From Clostridium sp. M62/1 (lineage in GTDB: Bacteria; Bacillota; Clostridia; Lachnospirales; Lachnospiraceae), in NCBI RefSeq assembly GCF_020736365.1, contig NZ_CP085988.1, positions 1,866,001-1,930,000 of the forward strand: 64,000 nt of DNA. The letters are read 5' to 3'. The translations under genes were made by a program, and so were the position numbers. A model generated the notes under the pieces. It was not told the origin of the DNA, did no database searches, and saw nothing but the letters and a program-made list of their open reading frames with translations. Shown here one piece after another: positions 16,333 through 25,083 of the stretch. The number at the start of each line of letters is the position of its first letter. Position 1 is the stretch's first letter.

Positions 16333-16369
16333 AAAGTGGTAGAAAGTGGCGGAAAGTGGGGCCTGGTGG
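16333..16369 (+). promoter_or_regulatory. MraZ-box operator: four GTGG repeats with a 10-base period
   Basis: AAAGTGG occurs at 16333, 16343 and 16353, exactly ten bases apart, and a degenerate CTGGTGG follows at 16363. MraZ is known to bind direct repeats of this kind just upstream of its own gene and to control the dcw cluster. The position between the promoter and mraZ fits autoregulation. Confidence 0.85.
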
Positions 16370-16414
16370 GGCGCTATGGAGGCCGAGTGGCAGCTTCGGC
16401 CAGCAGGTGGTTTT

Positions 16415-16840
16415 ATGTTCAAAGGAGAGTACAGTCATACAATAGATGCCAAGGGGCGTCTGATTATGCCATCGAAATTCAGAGAACAGCTCGGAGATGA
16501 ATTTGTCGTAACAAAGGGACTCGACGGCTGTTTATTTGTGTATGACAATTCTGAGTGGACCGCCTTTGAGGAGAAGCTGCGGGCGCTGCCGCTGACGAAC
16601 CAGAATGCCAGAAAGTTTACGAGATTTTTCCTTGCCGGAGCTTCGGACTGTGAGGTGGACAGGCAGGGAAGGATTCTGATTCCGGCTGTGCTCAGGGAGT
16701 TTGCCCATCTGGAAAAAGAGGTGACTCTGGTGGGAGTGGGAAGCAGAATTGAGATTTGGAACCGGGCACTCTGGGAAGAGAAGAATGTCTATGACGACAT
16801 GGAGGACATTGCCGAAAATATGGAGGGACTGGGAATATGA
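16415..16840 (+). CDS. mraZ: Transcriptional regulator MraZ
   Basis: MraZ is a ring-forming DNA-binding protein of the SpoVT-AbrB fold that regulates the division and cell-wall cluster. Both characteristic repeats are present: [14 protein letters not shown] near the N-terminus and [14 protein letters not shown] in the middle. The 141-residue length is standard. The frame is open upstream through the operator, but ATG 16415 gives [14 protein letters not shown], the family's usual start, with AGGTGG five bases before it. The stop codon overlaps the rsmH start (ATGA). The four boxes just upstream are its probable binding site. Confidence 0.95.
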   Translation: MFKGEYSHTIDAKGRLIMPSKFREQLGDEFVVTKGLDGCLFVYDNSEWTAFEEKLRALPLTNQNARKFTRFFLAGASDCEVDRQGRILIPAVLREFAHLEKEVTLVGVGSRIEIWNRALWEEKNVYDDMEDIAENMEGLGI

Positions 16841-17790
16841 CATTTTCACACACATCTGTCCTTTTGTACGAAACGGTGGACAGCCTGAATATCAGGCCGG
16901 ACGGAATTTACGTGGACGGAACCCTCGGCGGGGGAGGACATGCCTCCCTGGTGCTCAGCCGGCTGGGAGAGGGCGGAAGGCTGATTGGACTTGATCAGGA
17001 TGCAGATGCCATCGCGGCGGCGACAGAGAGGCTGAAGCCCTACGGGGACCGGGTAACTGTGATCCGGACAAACTATGAAAATATCAAGGAGGCCCTGGCC
17101 TCTCTGGGAATTGCAAAGGTGGACGGCATTTACCTGGATTTGGGAGTTTCCTCCTACCAGCTGGATACGGCTGAGAGAGGCTTCACGTACAGGGAAGACG
17201 ACGCTCCTCTTGACATGCGGATGGATCAGAGAAGGTCAGAAACGGCAAAGGATATTGTAAACGGCTACAGCGAGATGGAGCTTTACCGGATTATCCGGGA
17301 TTACGGGGAAGACCGGTTTGCCAAAAATATTGCAAAGCATATCGTTAAAGCCAGACAGGAGAAGGAGATTGAGACGGCAGGGGAGCTGACAGAGATCATC
17401 AGGGCAGCGATTCCGGCAAAAATCAGGGCTACGGGAGGACATCCGGCAAAGCGGACGTTTCAGGCAATCAGGATAGAGCTGAACCGGGAGCTGCAGGTGC
17501 TGGAAAACTCCATCGACACGATGATCGAGCTTCTGAATCCGGGAGGAAGGCTTTCTGTCATTACCTTCCACTCCCTGGAGGACCGGATTGTAAAAAACAG
17601 ATTCCGCATCAATGAAAATCCCTGTACCTGCCCGCCGGAATTTCCGGTGTGTATGTGCGGAAAGAAGAGCAGGGGACGCGTGGTGACGCGAAAGCCCATT
17701 TTACCTTCTGATGAAGAACTCTCGGCAAATAAGAGATCAAAGAGCGCCAAGCTGAGAGTGTTCGAAAAAGCAGGCGATCAGAAGCAGTAA
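16837..17790 (+). CDS. rsmH: 16S rRNA (cytosine-1402 N4) methyltransferase RsmH
   Basis: RsmH (MraW) methylates N4 of C1402 in 16S rRNA using S-adenosylmethionine. The SAM-binding loop is [10 protein letters not shown] (about residues 27-36), and the conserved blocks [12 protein letters not shown] and [12 protein letters not shown] are present. The C-terminus bears a Cys-rich stretch ([13 protein letters not shown]), as in the family. At 317 residues it is full length. Its start overlaps the mraZ stop by four bases, so it is translationally coupled to it. Confidence 0.97.
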   Translation: MTFSHTSVLLYETVDSLNIRPDGIYVDGTLGGGGHASLVLSRLGEGGRLIGLDQDADAIAAATERLKPYGDRVTVIRTNYENIKEALASLGIAKVDGIYLDLGVSSYQLDTAERGFTYREDDAPLDMRMDQRRSETAKDIVNGYSEMELYRIIRDYGEDRFAKNIAKHIVKARQEKEIETAGELTEIIRAAIPAKIRATGGHPAKRTFQAIRIELNRELQVLENSIDTMIELLNPGGRLSVITFHSLEDRIVKNRFRINENPCTCPPEFPVCMCGKKSRGRVVTRKPILPSDEELSANKRSKSAKLRVFEKAGDQKQ

Positions 17791-17832
17791 ACCGGAGGCT
17801 TTCCGGGTTTTGAAATGTGAGGAGGAGAAACC

Positions 17833-18333
17833 ATGGCTGCAAGAAAACGGACTGTATATGAGACGTATACGGATGGAAATACGGTTAGAAAGGTCAGACG
17901 GGCGCCGCAGGAGCGTGAGAGACGGCAGGAAGAAGAACAGCGCAGGCGGCAGCTGCAGTCAGAGATCAGACGCAGCCAAATGGTAAGAAGGAATAGAGAA
18001 AAGGCTCTCAGGATGGATGCACCTTACGTGCTGGCATTAACTGTGGCAGCGATTGTCACGCTGGCTATCTGTATGCAGTACCTTCAGCTCCGGTCATCCA
18101 TCACCACGAGAATCGGAAATATCGAGAGCCTGGAACAGGACGTGGAGGCGCTGAAGGCTGAGAATGACGCCCTCGAAACAAGCATCAATACATACGTGGA
18201 TCTGGATCATATCTATGATGTCGCTACAAAAGAGCTGGGCATGGTCTATGCAAATAAGAATCAGATTCTTTTGTACGATAAAACAGAAAGCGAGTATGTA
18301 AGACAGTATGAAGACGTCCCAGAACACGAATAA
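17833..18333 (+). CDS. ftsL: Cell division protein FtsL-like
   Basis: This bitopic septal protein stabilises the FtsQ-FtsL-FtsB complex and activates FtsW/FtsI. The 166 residues comprise a highly basic, Arg/Glu-rich cytoplasmic segment (1-60), one membrane helix (about 64-82, YVLALTVAAIVTLAICM), and a coiled coil (about 88-118, IESLEQDVEALKAENDALE). The cytoplasmic tail is longer than in B. subtilis FtsL. Identification rests on this layout and on the position between rsmH and the septal PBP. A GAGGAGAAACC site precedes the ATG. The next gene overlaps its end by 26 bases. Confidence 0.8.
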   Translation: MAARKRTVYETYTDGNTVRKVRRAPQERERRQEEEQRRRQLQSEIRRSQMVRRNREKALRMDAPYVLALTVAAIVTLAICMQYLQLRSSITTRIGNIESLEQDVEALKAENDALETSINTYVDLDHIYDVATKELGMVYANKNQILLYDKTESEYVRQYEDVPEHE

Positions 18334-20560
18334 CAGGCAGCCGTTCAGAAGATACATGCAGGAGAAGCTGGCAATTACCGTACTGGTAATGATGCTGGCT
18401 TTAATTGCTCTTGTCGTCATTCTTTACACGATTGTCCAGGAAAAGAACGAGGAATATACACAGGTGGTGTTGGGGCACCAGGATTATGAGAGCAGAACCA
18501 TTCCCTACAGACGCGGAGACATTGTGGATCGGAACGGCTCCTACCTGGCCACCAGCGAGAAAGTCTACACTCTGATTCTGGATCCGAGGCAGATGTACTC
18601 TGATGAGAGAAATGAGTGTGTGGAACCGACCATTCAGCTTTTAAACGAGTGCTTCGGCTTTGACACTGCGGAATTGAGGGAAACTATCACAGGCAGAAAA
18701 GACAGCTCCTACATTCGCTACAGGAAGCAGATGACCTTTGAGGAAAAGGAACAGTTTGAGACAGCTTCCAGGGAGAGGAACGAGGCATTCAAAAAAAACA
18801 ATGAGGCAAAGAAAATCCTGGGCGTCTGGTTTGAGGATGAGTACCGAAGGGTGTACCCAAACGGCGCCACTGCCTGCAATGTGATCGGCTTTGCCCAGAA
18901 GGATGGAAGCACCGGTTCAGGAGGAATTGAACAGTACTATAACAGTGAGCTGATTGGAAACAATGGCCGCGAATACGGATATCTGACCGACGATTCCAAC
19001 CTGGAGCGGGTAATTAAGCCTGCAGAGAACGGAAATACAGTAGTTTCCACCATTGACCTTAACATTCAGAAAATCTGTGAAAAATACATTGACGAGTGGC
19101 AGGCGGGAATCGGAAGCAACGTGGCGGCAGTCATTGTGATGGATCCCAAGAGCGGAGAGATTCTGGCCATGGATACCAGCACGCGGTATGATTTGAACAA
19201 TCCCTATGATTTGAGCGCCTACTATTCCCAGGAAGAAATAGACGCCATGGACGAAAAGGCAAAGTCAGATGCATGGTACAAGCTGTGGAGAAACTTCTGC
19301 GTCAATGACACCTATGAGCCGGGCTCTCCCCAGAAGGCCTTCACTGTGGCCGGAGCCCTGGAGGAGAATATCATCAACGGAAATGAGAGCTTTGACTGCG
19401 GAGGTTTTCTCTCCATCGGAGGACACGATATTCACTGTGTTTCCAGGTTTGGACACGGCCCGACGACAGTTGTGCAGGGTCTGATGAAATCCTGCAACGT
19501 GGTCATGATGAATATTTCCCGGATGGAGGGAACGGATATTTTTGCCAAGTATCAGAGTATTTTTGGCTTCGGGCAAAAAACGGGAATCGACCTTCCGGGA
19601 GAGGCCGATGCGGCGACACTGATTTATACGGCTGAAAACATGGGCCCTGCCGATTTGGCCACCAACTCCTTCGGACAGAACTACAACTGCACCATGATAC
19701 AGATGGCTGCAGCATATGCCTCCCTGATCAACGGGGGCTCCTACTACGAGCCCCATGTGATGAAGCAGATTCTCAATGAACAGGGCTCAGTGGTGGAAAA
19801 AAGGGAGCCTCTGCTTGTGAGAGAGACGATCTCCCAGGAAACCTCAGACTTTATCAATGAGGCCCTCTACCAGACCGTCTCAGGCGAGGGCGGAACTGCC
19901 AAAGCGGCTGCCGTGGCAGGATACGAGATAGCCGGAAAAACGGGAACGGCTGAGAAGTATCCGAGAAGCGCCAAGAACTATCTGGTTTCCTTCATCGGGC
20001 ATGCACCGGCCCATGATCCTCAGGTGCTCTGCTATGTGGTGCTTGACACACCGCATCTGGAAGGAACAGAACAGGCTCATTCCACCTTCGCCAGCGAGAT
20101 TTTCAGCAAGATTATGGCAGAGGTGCTTCCTTATATGAATGTATTTCCGGATTCCGAGGCAGCACCTGCCGATGAGGAGATGGCAGAGCTTCCGGAGGGA
20201 ATTACCAGCCAGGAGCCGGAGGAAGGCGAGGAGGAGAGCACGGAAGCGCCGACGAACGCAGACGGCGAAACCTATCCTGTCTATGATGAGGAATTTATCG
20301 ATGACGGCGTGAGCTACCCGGAAAGACTGCCGGGCAGTCCGGAACAGAGCGCTGCCGATCCGGGAGAGACGTCAGGAAGCGAAGCTTTTGCAGAGCAGCC
20401 CTCAGATTCGGAAACGGGTGAAAGTCAGAGTCAGGGAGCGGAAAGCGCGGCAGACCAGACAGCGGACGGAAGCCAGGAGTCAGAGGGCAGCGCGGCATCG
20501 CCTGAAGGGGAGGAGCCGGCTTCACCGGTATCAGGCGCCCAGGGAGAAGCCGGCGCATAG
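18308..20560 (+). CDS. Class B penicillin-binding protein (FtsI/PBP2B-like) with acidic tail
   Basis: This is a septal peptidoglycan transpeptidase. It has a short cytoplasmic start, one membrane helix (about 19-42), a PBP dimerisation domain (RGDIVDRNGSYLA near residue 70), and a transpeptidase domain (about 270-610). The catalytic motifs are SPQK with nucleophile Ser340, SCN, and GKTGTA. The first differs from the common STFK/STAK in its two middle residues, but Ser and Lys are kept. The last roughly 140 residues are a Glu/Ser/Pro/Gly-rich low-complexity tail, and no PASTA domain is present. It overlaps ftsL by 26 bases. A second class B PBP follows, so this one is probably the vegetative septal enzyme. 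Length 750. Confidence 0.9.
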   Translation: MKTSQNTNNRQPFRRYMQEKLAITVLVMMLALIALVVILYTIVQEKNEEYTQVVLGHQDYESRTIPYRRGDIVDRNGSYLATSEKVYTLILDPRQMYSDERNECVEPTIQLLNECFGFDTAELRETITGRKDSSYIRYRKQMTFEEKEQFETASRERNEAFKKNNEAKKILGVWFEDEYRRVYPNGATACNVIGFAQKDGSTGSGGIEQYYNSELIGNNGREYGYLTDDSNLERVIKPAENGNTVVSTIDLNIQKICEKYIDEWQAGIGSNVAAVIVMDPKSGEILAMDTSTRYDLNNPYDLSAYYSQEEIDAMDEKAKSDAWYKLWRNFCVNDTYEPGSPQKAFTVAGALEENIINGNESFDCGGFLSIGGHDIHCVSRFGHGPTTVVQGLMKSCNVVMMNISRMEGTDIFAKYQSIFGFGQKTGIDLPGEADAATLIYTAENMGPADLATNSFGQNYNCTMIQMAAAYASLINGGSYYEPHVMKQILNEQGSVVEKREPLLVRETISQETSDFINEALYQTVSGEGGTAKAAAVAGYEIAGKTGTAEKYPRSAKNYLVSFIGHAPAHDPQVLCYVVLDTPHLEGTEQAHSTFASEIFSKIMAEVLPYMNVFPDSEAAPADEEMAELPEGITSQEPEEGEEESTEAPTNADGETYPVYDEEFIDDGVSYPERLPGSPEQSAADPGETSGSEAFAEQPSDSETGESQSQGAESAADQTADGSQESEGSAASPEGEEPASPVSGAQGEAGA

Positions 20561-20697
20561 AGAGACGGGCGGGACGGAAGTGAATCCGTAAGCCTGCGAT
20601 TACAAACACATAAAATGTTTTTTTTCCAATATACTGTACCAAGCAGAGAGAAAGACGCCCTCTGCCGTAAGGGGACAGGGCGGTGAAGGGATGCGGT

Positions 20698-22539
20698 ATG
20701 GAGCGGAGAAGAACGCGACACAGAGAAAGAATAGCTCTCCTGTGCGGACTCTTATGCCTCTGTATGGCTGGTCTGACAGGACGGCTATTTTTTCTTATGA
20801 CCTTTCGGGCAGAGGAGTACAGCGCCATGGCAGAGGATCTCCACCAGAGGGAGCGGTCAATCAAGGCTGCCAGAGGGAGAATTCTGGACAGAAACGGAAC
20901 GGTCATTGCCGACAACAGGACAGTATGTACCGTTTCTGTGGTGCACAATCAGATAACAGAGCCGGAGCGGACGGCGGAGGTTCTGAGCCGGGAACTGTCC
21001 ATCCCCCTTGAGGATGTGAAAAAGAAGGTGGAGAAATACACGGCCAGGGAAATCATAAAGACGAATGTGGACAAGGAAATCGGGGACAGGATCCGGGAAA
21101 TGGCTCTTCCGGGCGTCAAGGTGGATGAGGACTACAAGCGGTATTACCCCTATGACAGCCTGGCATCCAGGGTGCTTGGTTTTACAGGCGGGGACAATCA
21201 GGGGATCATAGGACTGGAGGTGCAGTATGAATCCTGGCTCAAGGGAGAGAACGGCTTGATCCTGACACTGGCGGATGCGGCCGGGGTGGAGATTGAGAAC
21301 GCAGCCGAGGATCGCATAGAGCCGATACCGGGACATGATCTGACGGTAAGCCTGGACGTGAATATCCAGAAGTATGCGGAACAGGCCGCCTACCAGGTGA
21401 TGGAGAAAAAATCGGCAAACAGTGTTTCTGTCATTGTCATGAATCCGAAAAACGGGGAGATTCTCGCTATGGTGAATGTGCCGGAGTTTAACCTGAATGA
21501 GCCATTTACCCTGACTGCGGGGATGGAGGCTGAGCATAAGGAGGAGGGACAGACTGTATGGCTGCCTGCGGCTGCCGAAGTCCAGGGGGAGGAAAAAGCA
21601 GATGAGTCCCCGGAAGCGGACGGCGGCGACGATGAGGCGAAAAAGAAACAGGATCTCCTGAACCAAATGTGGAGAAACAAGTGCATTAACGATACCTATG
21701 AGCCCGGCTCTACCTTTAAGATTATCACAGCCGCCGCAGGGCTGGAGGCAGGCGTGGTGGATCTGGACGACACCTTTTCCTGCCCTGGTTTTCGGATTGT
21801 GGAGGATCGGAAGATCCGCTGCCACAAGGTCGGCGGCCATGGAGGTGAAACCTTCCTTCAGGGTATGATGAATTCCTGCAATCCGGTGCTCATCGATGTG
21901 GGACAGAGGCTGGGGGTGGACAATTATTACAGGTACTTTGAACAGTTCGGTCTGATGGGAAAGACAGGGGTGGATCTGCCCGGGGAGGCGGCCACGATCA
22001 TGCACCGGAAGGAAAATATGGGGGCTGTGGAGCTGGCCACTGTTTCTTTTGGGCAGTCCTTCCAGATTACCCCCCTTCAGCTCATCACCACAGCTTCCTC
22101 CATCATTAATGGAGGAAACAGGGTGACACCGCATTTTGCCCTGCGGGCTGAAAATCCGTCTACCGGTATTGTCCATGAATTTGAGTACAAAGAAAAGGGA
22201 AGAATTCTCTCAGAGGAAACAAGCGCCGCCATGCGCTATATTTTAGAGCAGGTGGTGGCAGAGGGGAGCGGAAAAAACGCGAAGATAGAGGGCTACCGCA
22301 TCGGCGGAAAGACGGCCACCTCGGAAAAGCTGCCCAGAAGCAGAAAAAAGTATATTTCCTCCTTTCTGGGCTTTGCCCCGGCGGATGATCCGCAGGTGAT
22401 TGCCCTTATCACTATCGACGAGCCGGAGGGAGTCTATTATGGAGGAACCATAGCAGCCCCGGTGGTGGGAGATATTTTTGAAAACATCCTGCCGTATCTG
22501 GGAATTCCAAGGGCAGAGGAGGAGTCAACTAACAGTTGA
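20698..22539 (+). CDS. Class B penicillin-binding protein, SpoVD-like
   Basis: This is a second peptidoglycan transpeptidase. Features are one membrane helix (about 12-32), the dimerisation motif ARGRILDRNGTVIA, and a transpeptidase domain with EPGSTFK (nucleophile Ser338), SCN and a third motif reading GGKTATSEK. In that motif the canonical KTG glycine is Ala, a variant I recall from clostridial SpoVD-like enzymes. A charged Glu/Asp-rich insert lies near residues 290-320. No PASTA domain is present. GTG 20683 is an alternative start, but GAAGGG seven bases before the ATG at 20698 favours the latter. Placement between the first PBP and mraY resembles spoVD in Bacillus, so a role in spore cortex synthesis is likely, though inferred. 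Confidence 0.88.
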   Translation: MERRRTRHRERIALLCGLLCLCMAGLTGRLFFLMTFRAEEYSAMAEDLHQRERSIKAARGRILDRNGTVIADNRTVCTVSVVHNQITEPERTAEVLSRELSIPLEDVKKKVEKYTAREIIKTNVDKEIGDRIREMALPGVKVDEDYKRYYPYDSLASRVLGFTGGDNQGIIGLEVQYESWLKGENGLILTLADAAGVEIENAAEDRIEPIPGHDLTVSLDVNIQKYAEQAAYQVMEKKSANSVSVIVMNPKNGEILAMVNVPEFNLNEPFTLTAGMEAEHKEEGQTVWLPAAAEVQGEEKADESPEADGGDDEAKKKQDLLNQMWRNKCINDTYEPGSTFKIITAAAGLEAGVVDLDDTFSCPGFRIVEDRKIRCHKVGGHGGETFLQGMMNSCNPVLIDVGQRLGVDNYYRYFEQFGLMGKTGVDLPGEAATIMHRKENMGAVELATVSFGQSFQITPLQLITTASSIINGGNRVTPHFALRAENPSTGIVHEFEYKEKGRILSEETSAAMRYILEQVVAEGSGKNAKIEGYRIGGKTATSEKLPRSRKKYISSFLGFAPADDPQVIALITIDEPEGVYYGGTIAAPVVGDIFENILPYLGIPRAEEESTNS

Positions 22540-22663
22540 TTATTCCAGGAAAAAGACGTATACTAATCAGGAGTCTTGGGATCGTGTAAAACAGATAAGC
22601 CGCGTCCTTTCGGAGCTGTGGCCGCAGTATCACAAAAGACTACATAAGAATCTGAGGTGTGAC

Positions 22664-23635
22664 ATGGTAAACGAAACAATTCTGGCAGTTATTACGGCAT
22701 TCATTATCAGCGCAGTCATGTGCCCGATCGTGATACCGTTTCTGCACAAGCTGAAATTTGGCCAGCAGGTCAGGGAGGACGGCCCGCAGGCCCATCTGAA
22801 AAAGCAGGGAACTCCGACCATGGGCGGAGTGGTGATTCTGGGAGCGATTGTGATTACCTCCCTTCTCTATATCAGGGATTATCCGAAAATTATCCCGATT
22901 CTGTTTGTTACAGTGGGCTTTGGCATTATCGGTTTTCTGGATGACTATATTAAGATTGTGATGAAGCGGTCAGAGGGGTTAAACCCGAAGCAGAAGCTCA
23001 TCGGACAGTTTGTGATTACAGGCATTTTCGCCTATTACCTGATCAGCAGCAGGGAGGTGGGTACCTCCATGCTGATTCCGTTCACCGGCGGCTTTGACGA
23101 CGGCTTTTTCCTGGAACTTCCGCCGGTTCTGTTTATACCGGCTCTGTTTTTTATCGTGCTGGGTACGGACAATGGAGTAAATTTCACAGACGGCCTTGAC
23201 GGCCTCTGCACCAGTGTGACGATTCTGGTGGCGACCTTCTTTACGATTGTGGCCATCGGCGAGAACACGGGCATCAGTCCCATTACCGGGGCTGTGGTGG
23301 GAAGTCTTCTCGGCTTTCTTCTGTTTAATGTGTATCCGGCCAAGGTGTTTATGGGAGATACCGGCTCTCTGGCTCTGGGAGGCTTTGTGGCGTCCAGCGC
23401 ATTTATGATGCAGATGCCGATTTTCATCGCTCTGGTGGGACTGATTTATCTGGTAGAGGTGTTGTCGGTCATTATCCAGGTAACCTACTTTAAGAGTACA
23501 GGGGGAAAGCGGATTTTCAAGATGGCGCCGATCCATCACCACTTTGAGCTGTGCGGATGGTCGGAGACGAGAGTAGTGGCAGTATTTTCAATTATAACGG
23601 CAATCCTTTGCCTGATTGCGTACTTAGGATTATAG
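22664..23635 (+). CDS. mraY: Phospho-N-acetylmuramoyl-pentapeptide-transferase
   Basis: MraY transfers phospho-MurNAc-pentapeptide from UDP to undecaprenyl phosphate, making lipid I at the inner membrane face. Conserved blocks are GPQAHLKKQGTPTMGG near the N-terminus, GFLDDYIK with the catalytic Asp pair, NFTDGLDGL, and MGDTGSLALGG. The C-terminal IHHHFELCGWSE carries the HHH signature. About ten helices fit in 323 residues. The frame stays open upstream, but ATG 22664 has GAGGTG just before it and yields the normal length. Confidence 0.96.
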   Translation: MVNETILAVITAFIISAVMCPIVIPFLHKLKFGQQVREDGPQAHLKKQGTPTMGGVVILGAIVITSLLYIRDYPKIIPILFVTVGFGIIGFLDDYIKIVMKRSEGLNPKQKLIGQFVITGIFAYYLISSREVGTSMLIPFTGGFDDGFFLELPPVLFIPALFFIVLGTDNGVNFTDGLDGLCTSVTILVATFFTIVAIGENTGISPITGAVVGSLLGFLLFNVYPAKVFMGDTGSLALGGFVASSAFMMQMPIFIALVGLIYLVEVLSVIIQVTYFKSTGGKRIFKMAPIHHHFELCGWSETRVVAVFSIITAILCLIAYLGL

Positions 23636-23648
23636 GAGGAAATGGACA

Positions 23649-24995
23649 ATGAGTCAGAAAGTATTGGTAGCAGGAAGCGGAATCAGCGGAATTGCAGCGG
23701 CGAAGCTCCTTCTCGACATGGGAGGAGAGGTAGTTCTCTATGACGGAAACGAAAAGCTGAGAGAAGAGGATCTGAGAAAGAAATTTGATGAAAATGCAAA
23801 GGTGAGCTTTGTGCTGGGTGAGCTGACACGCACGGATCTGCTGGGCGTGGAGCTTTCGATTATCAGCCCGGGAATCTCCCTGGAGGCTCCTTTCGTGTCC
23901 GTCATTGATCAGGCGGGAATCCCCATATGGAGCGAGATCCAGCTGGCCTACCACTGTGCGAAGGGAAGGCTGGCGGCCATCACGGGAACTAACGGAAAGA
24001 CGACGACGACAGCGCTGACGGGAGAGATTATGAAGGCCTGCTATGACAGCGTATTCGTGGTGGGAAATATCGGAGATCCCTACACGGCTCACGCTCTGGA
24101 AACCACAGAGAAGTCGGTGACAGTGGCGGAGGTTTCCAGCTTCCAGCTGGAAACCATCATGGATTTCAGACCGAATGTCAGCGCCATCTTAAATATCACC
24201 CCGGATCACTTAGACAGGCATAAAACCATGGAGCGCTACATCGAGATTAAGGAGGGCATCACAAAGAACCAGAAGGAAAACGATGTGTGCGTCTTAAATT
24301 ACGATGATCCGGTACTCAGAGAGTTCGGGGAAACCTTAAAGTGTAAGGTTGTCTATTTTTCCAGCCGCGAGAAGCTGAAAAAGGGCCTGTTCCTGGACGG
24401 AGATCAGATCGTATACAAGGACGGCGAGACAGTGACGGAGATTGTAAACATCCATGAGCTCAAGCTCCTTGGACGCCACAACCACGAGAACGTCATGGCA
24501 GCAGTGGCCATTGCCATGAACATGGATGTTCCCATGGACACCATCCGCCGGGTGGTAAAACGGTTTGAGGCGGTGGAGCACCGCATTGAATTCGTGACAG
24601 AGCGGTTCGGTGTAAAATATTACAACGACTCTAAGGGAACGAACCCGGATGCAGCCATGCAGGCCATCAAGGCCATGCCGGGCCCGACGCTTCTCATCGC
24701 TGGAGGCTATGACAAGCACTCTGAGTATGACGAGTGGATCGAGAGCTTCGGTGGCAAGGTGCGCTACCTGGTATTAATCGGACAGACCAGGGATAAAATC
24801 GCAGAGTGCGCAAAGCGTCACGGCTTTACGGATATTATGTACGCAGAGGACTTGAAAGAAGCTGTTCAGGTCTGCGCTTCCTACGCGAATGCGGGGGACA
24901 ATGTGCTGCTCTCACCGGCCTGCGCAAGCTGGGGAATGTTTAAAAACTATGAGGAGAGAGGCCGCATGTTCAAGGAGTATGTGAGAAACCTCTAA
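23649..24995 (+). CDS. murD: UDP-N-acetylmuramoylalanine--D-glutamate ligase
   Basis: MurD adds D-glutamate to UDP-MurNAc-L-Ala in the cytoplasm, using ATP. The N-terminal Rossmann-like start (VLVAGSGISGIAAAKLLL) binds the UDP part. The ATP loop ITGTNGKTTTTAL lies near residue 115, followed by EVSSFQLE and NITPDHLDRH. The C-terminal domain contains YNDSKGTNPDA and the LSPACASWGMF motif. The length is 448 residues. AGGAGGAAATGGACA precedes the ATG, 13 bases after mraY. Of the Mur ligases, only MurD is encoded in this cluster. Confidence 0.97.
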   Translation: MSQKVLVAGSGISGIAAAKLLLDMGGEVVLYDGNEKLREEDLRKKFDENAKVSFVLGELTRTDLLGVELSIISPGISLEAPFVSVIDQAGIPIWSEIQLAYHCAKGRLAAITGTNGKTTTTALTGEIMKACYDSVFVVGNIGDPYTAHALETTEKSVTVAEVSSFQLETIMDFRPNVSAILNITPDHLDRHKTMERYIEIKEGITKNQKENDVCVLNYDDPVLREFGETLKCKVVYFSSREKLKKGLFLDGDQIVYKDGETVTEIVNIHELKLLGRHNHENVMAAVAIAMNMDVPMDTIRRVVKRFEAVEHRIEFVTERFGVKYYNDSKGTNPDAAMQAIKAMPGPTLLIAGGYDKHSEYDEWIESFGGKVRYLVLIGQTRDKIAECAKRHGFTDIMYAEDLKEAVQVCASYANAGDNVLLSPACASWGMFKNYEERGRMFKEYVRNL

Positions 24996-25083
24996 ATGAA
25001 TCTGAACGCTGTTTCCGACGGGCTCCGGCTGCTGCCTCCTGAAAGGAGGCGCCGGGCCTGGCTGGCAAGTGAGGAGTGATACG

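Noticed and set aside
20600..20640. Sigma-E promoter upstream of the SpoVD-like PBP (CATAAAAT)
   Set aside because: The -10-like CATAAAAT is suggestive, but no matching -35 is found at 14-16 bases, so I do not list it.
20857..22176. Long antisense open frame of about 440 codons opposite the SpoVD-like PBP
   Set aside because: It lies wholly inside a strongly supported gene, has no ribosome site and no recognisable motif; such frames arise from codon bias in GC-richer genes. The same applies to long antisense frames at 34887-35795, 39949-41181, 50955-52403 and 54504-54923.
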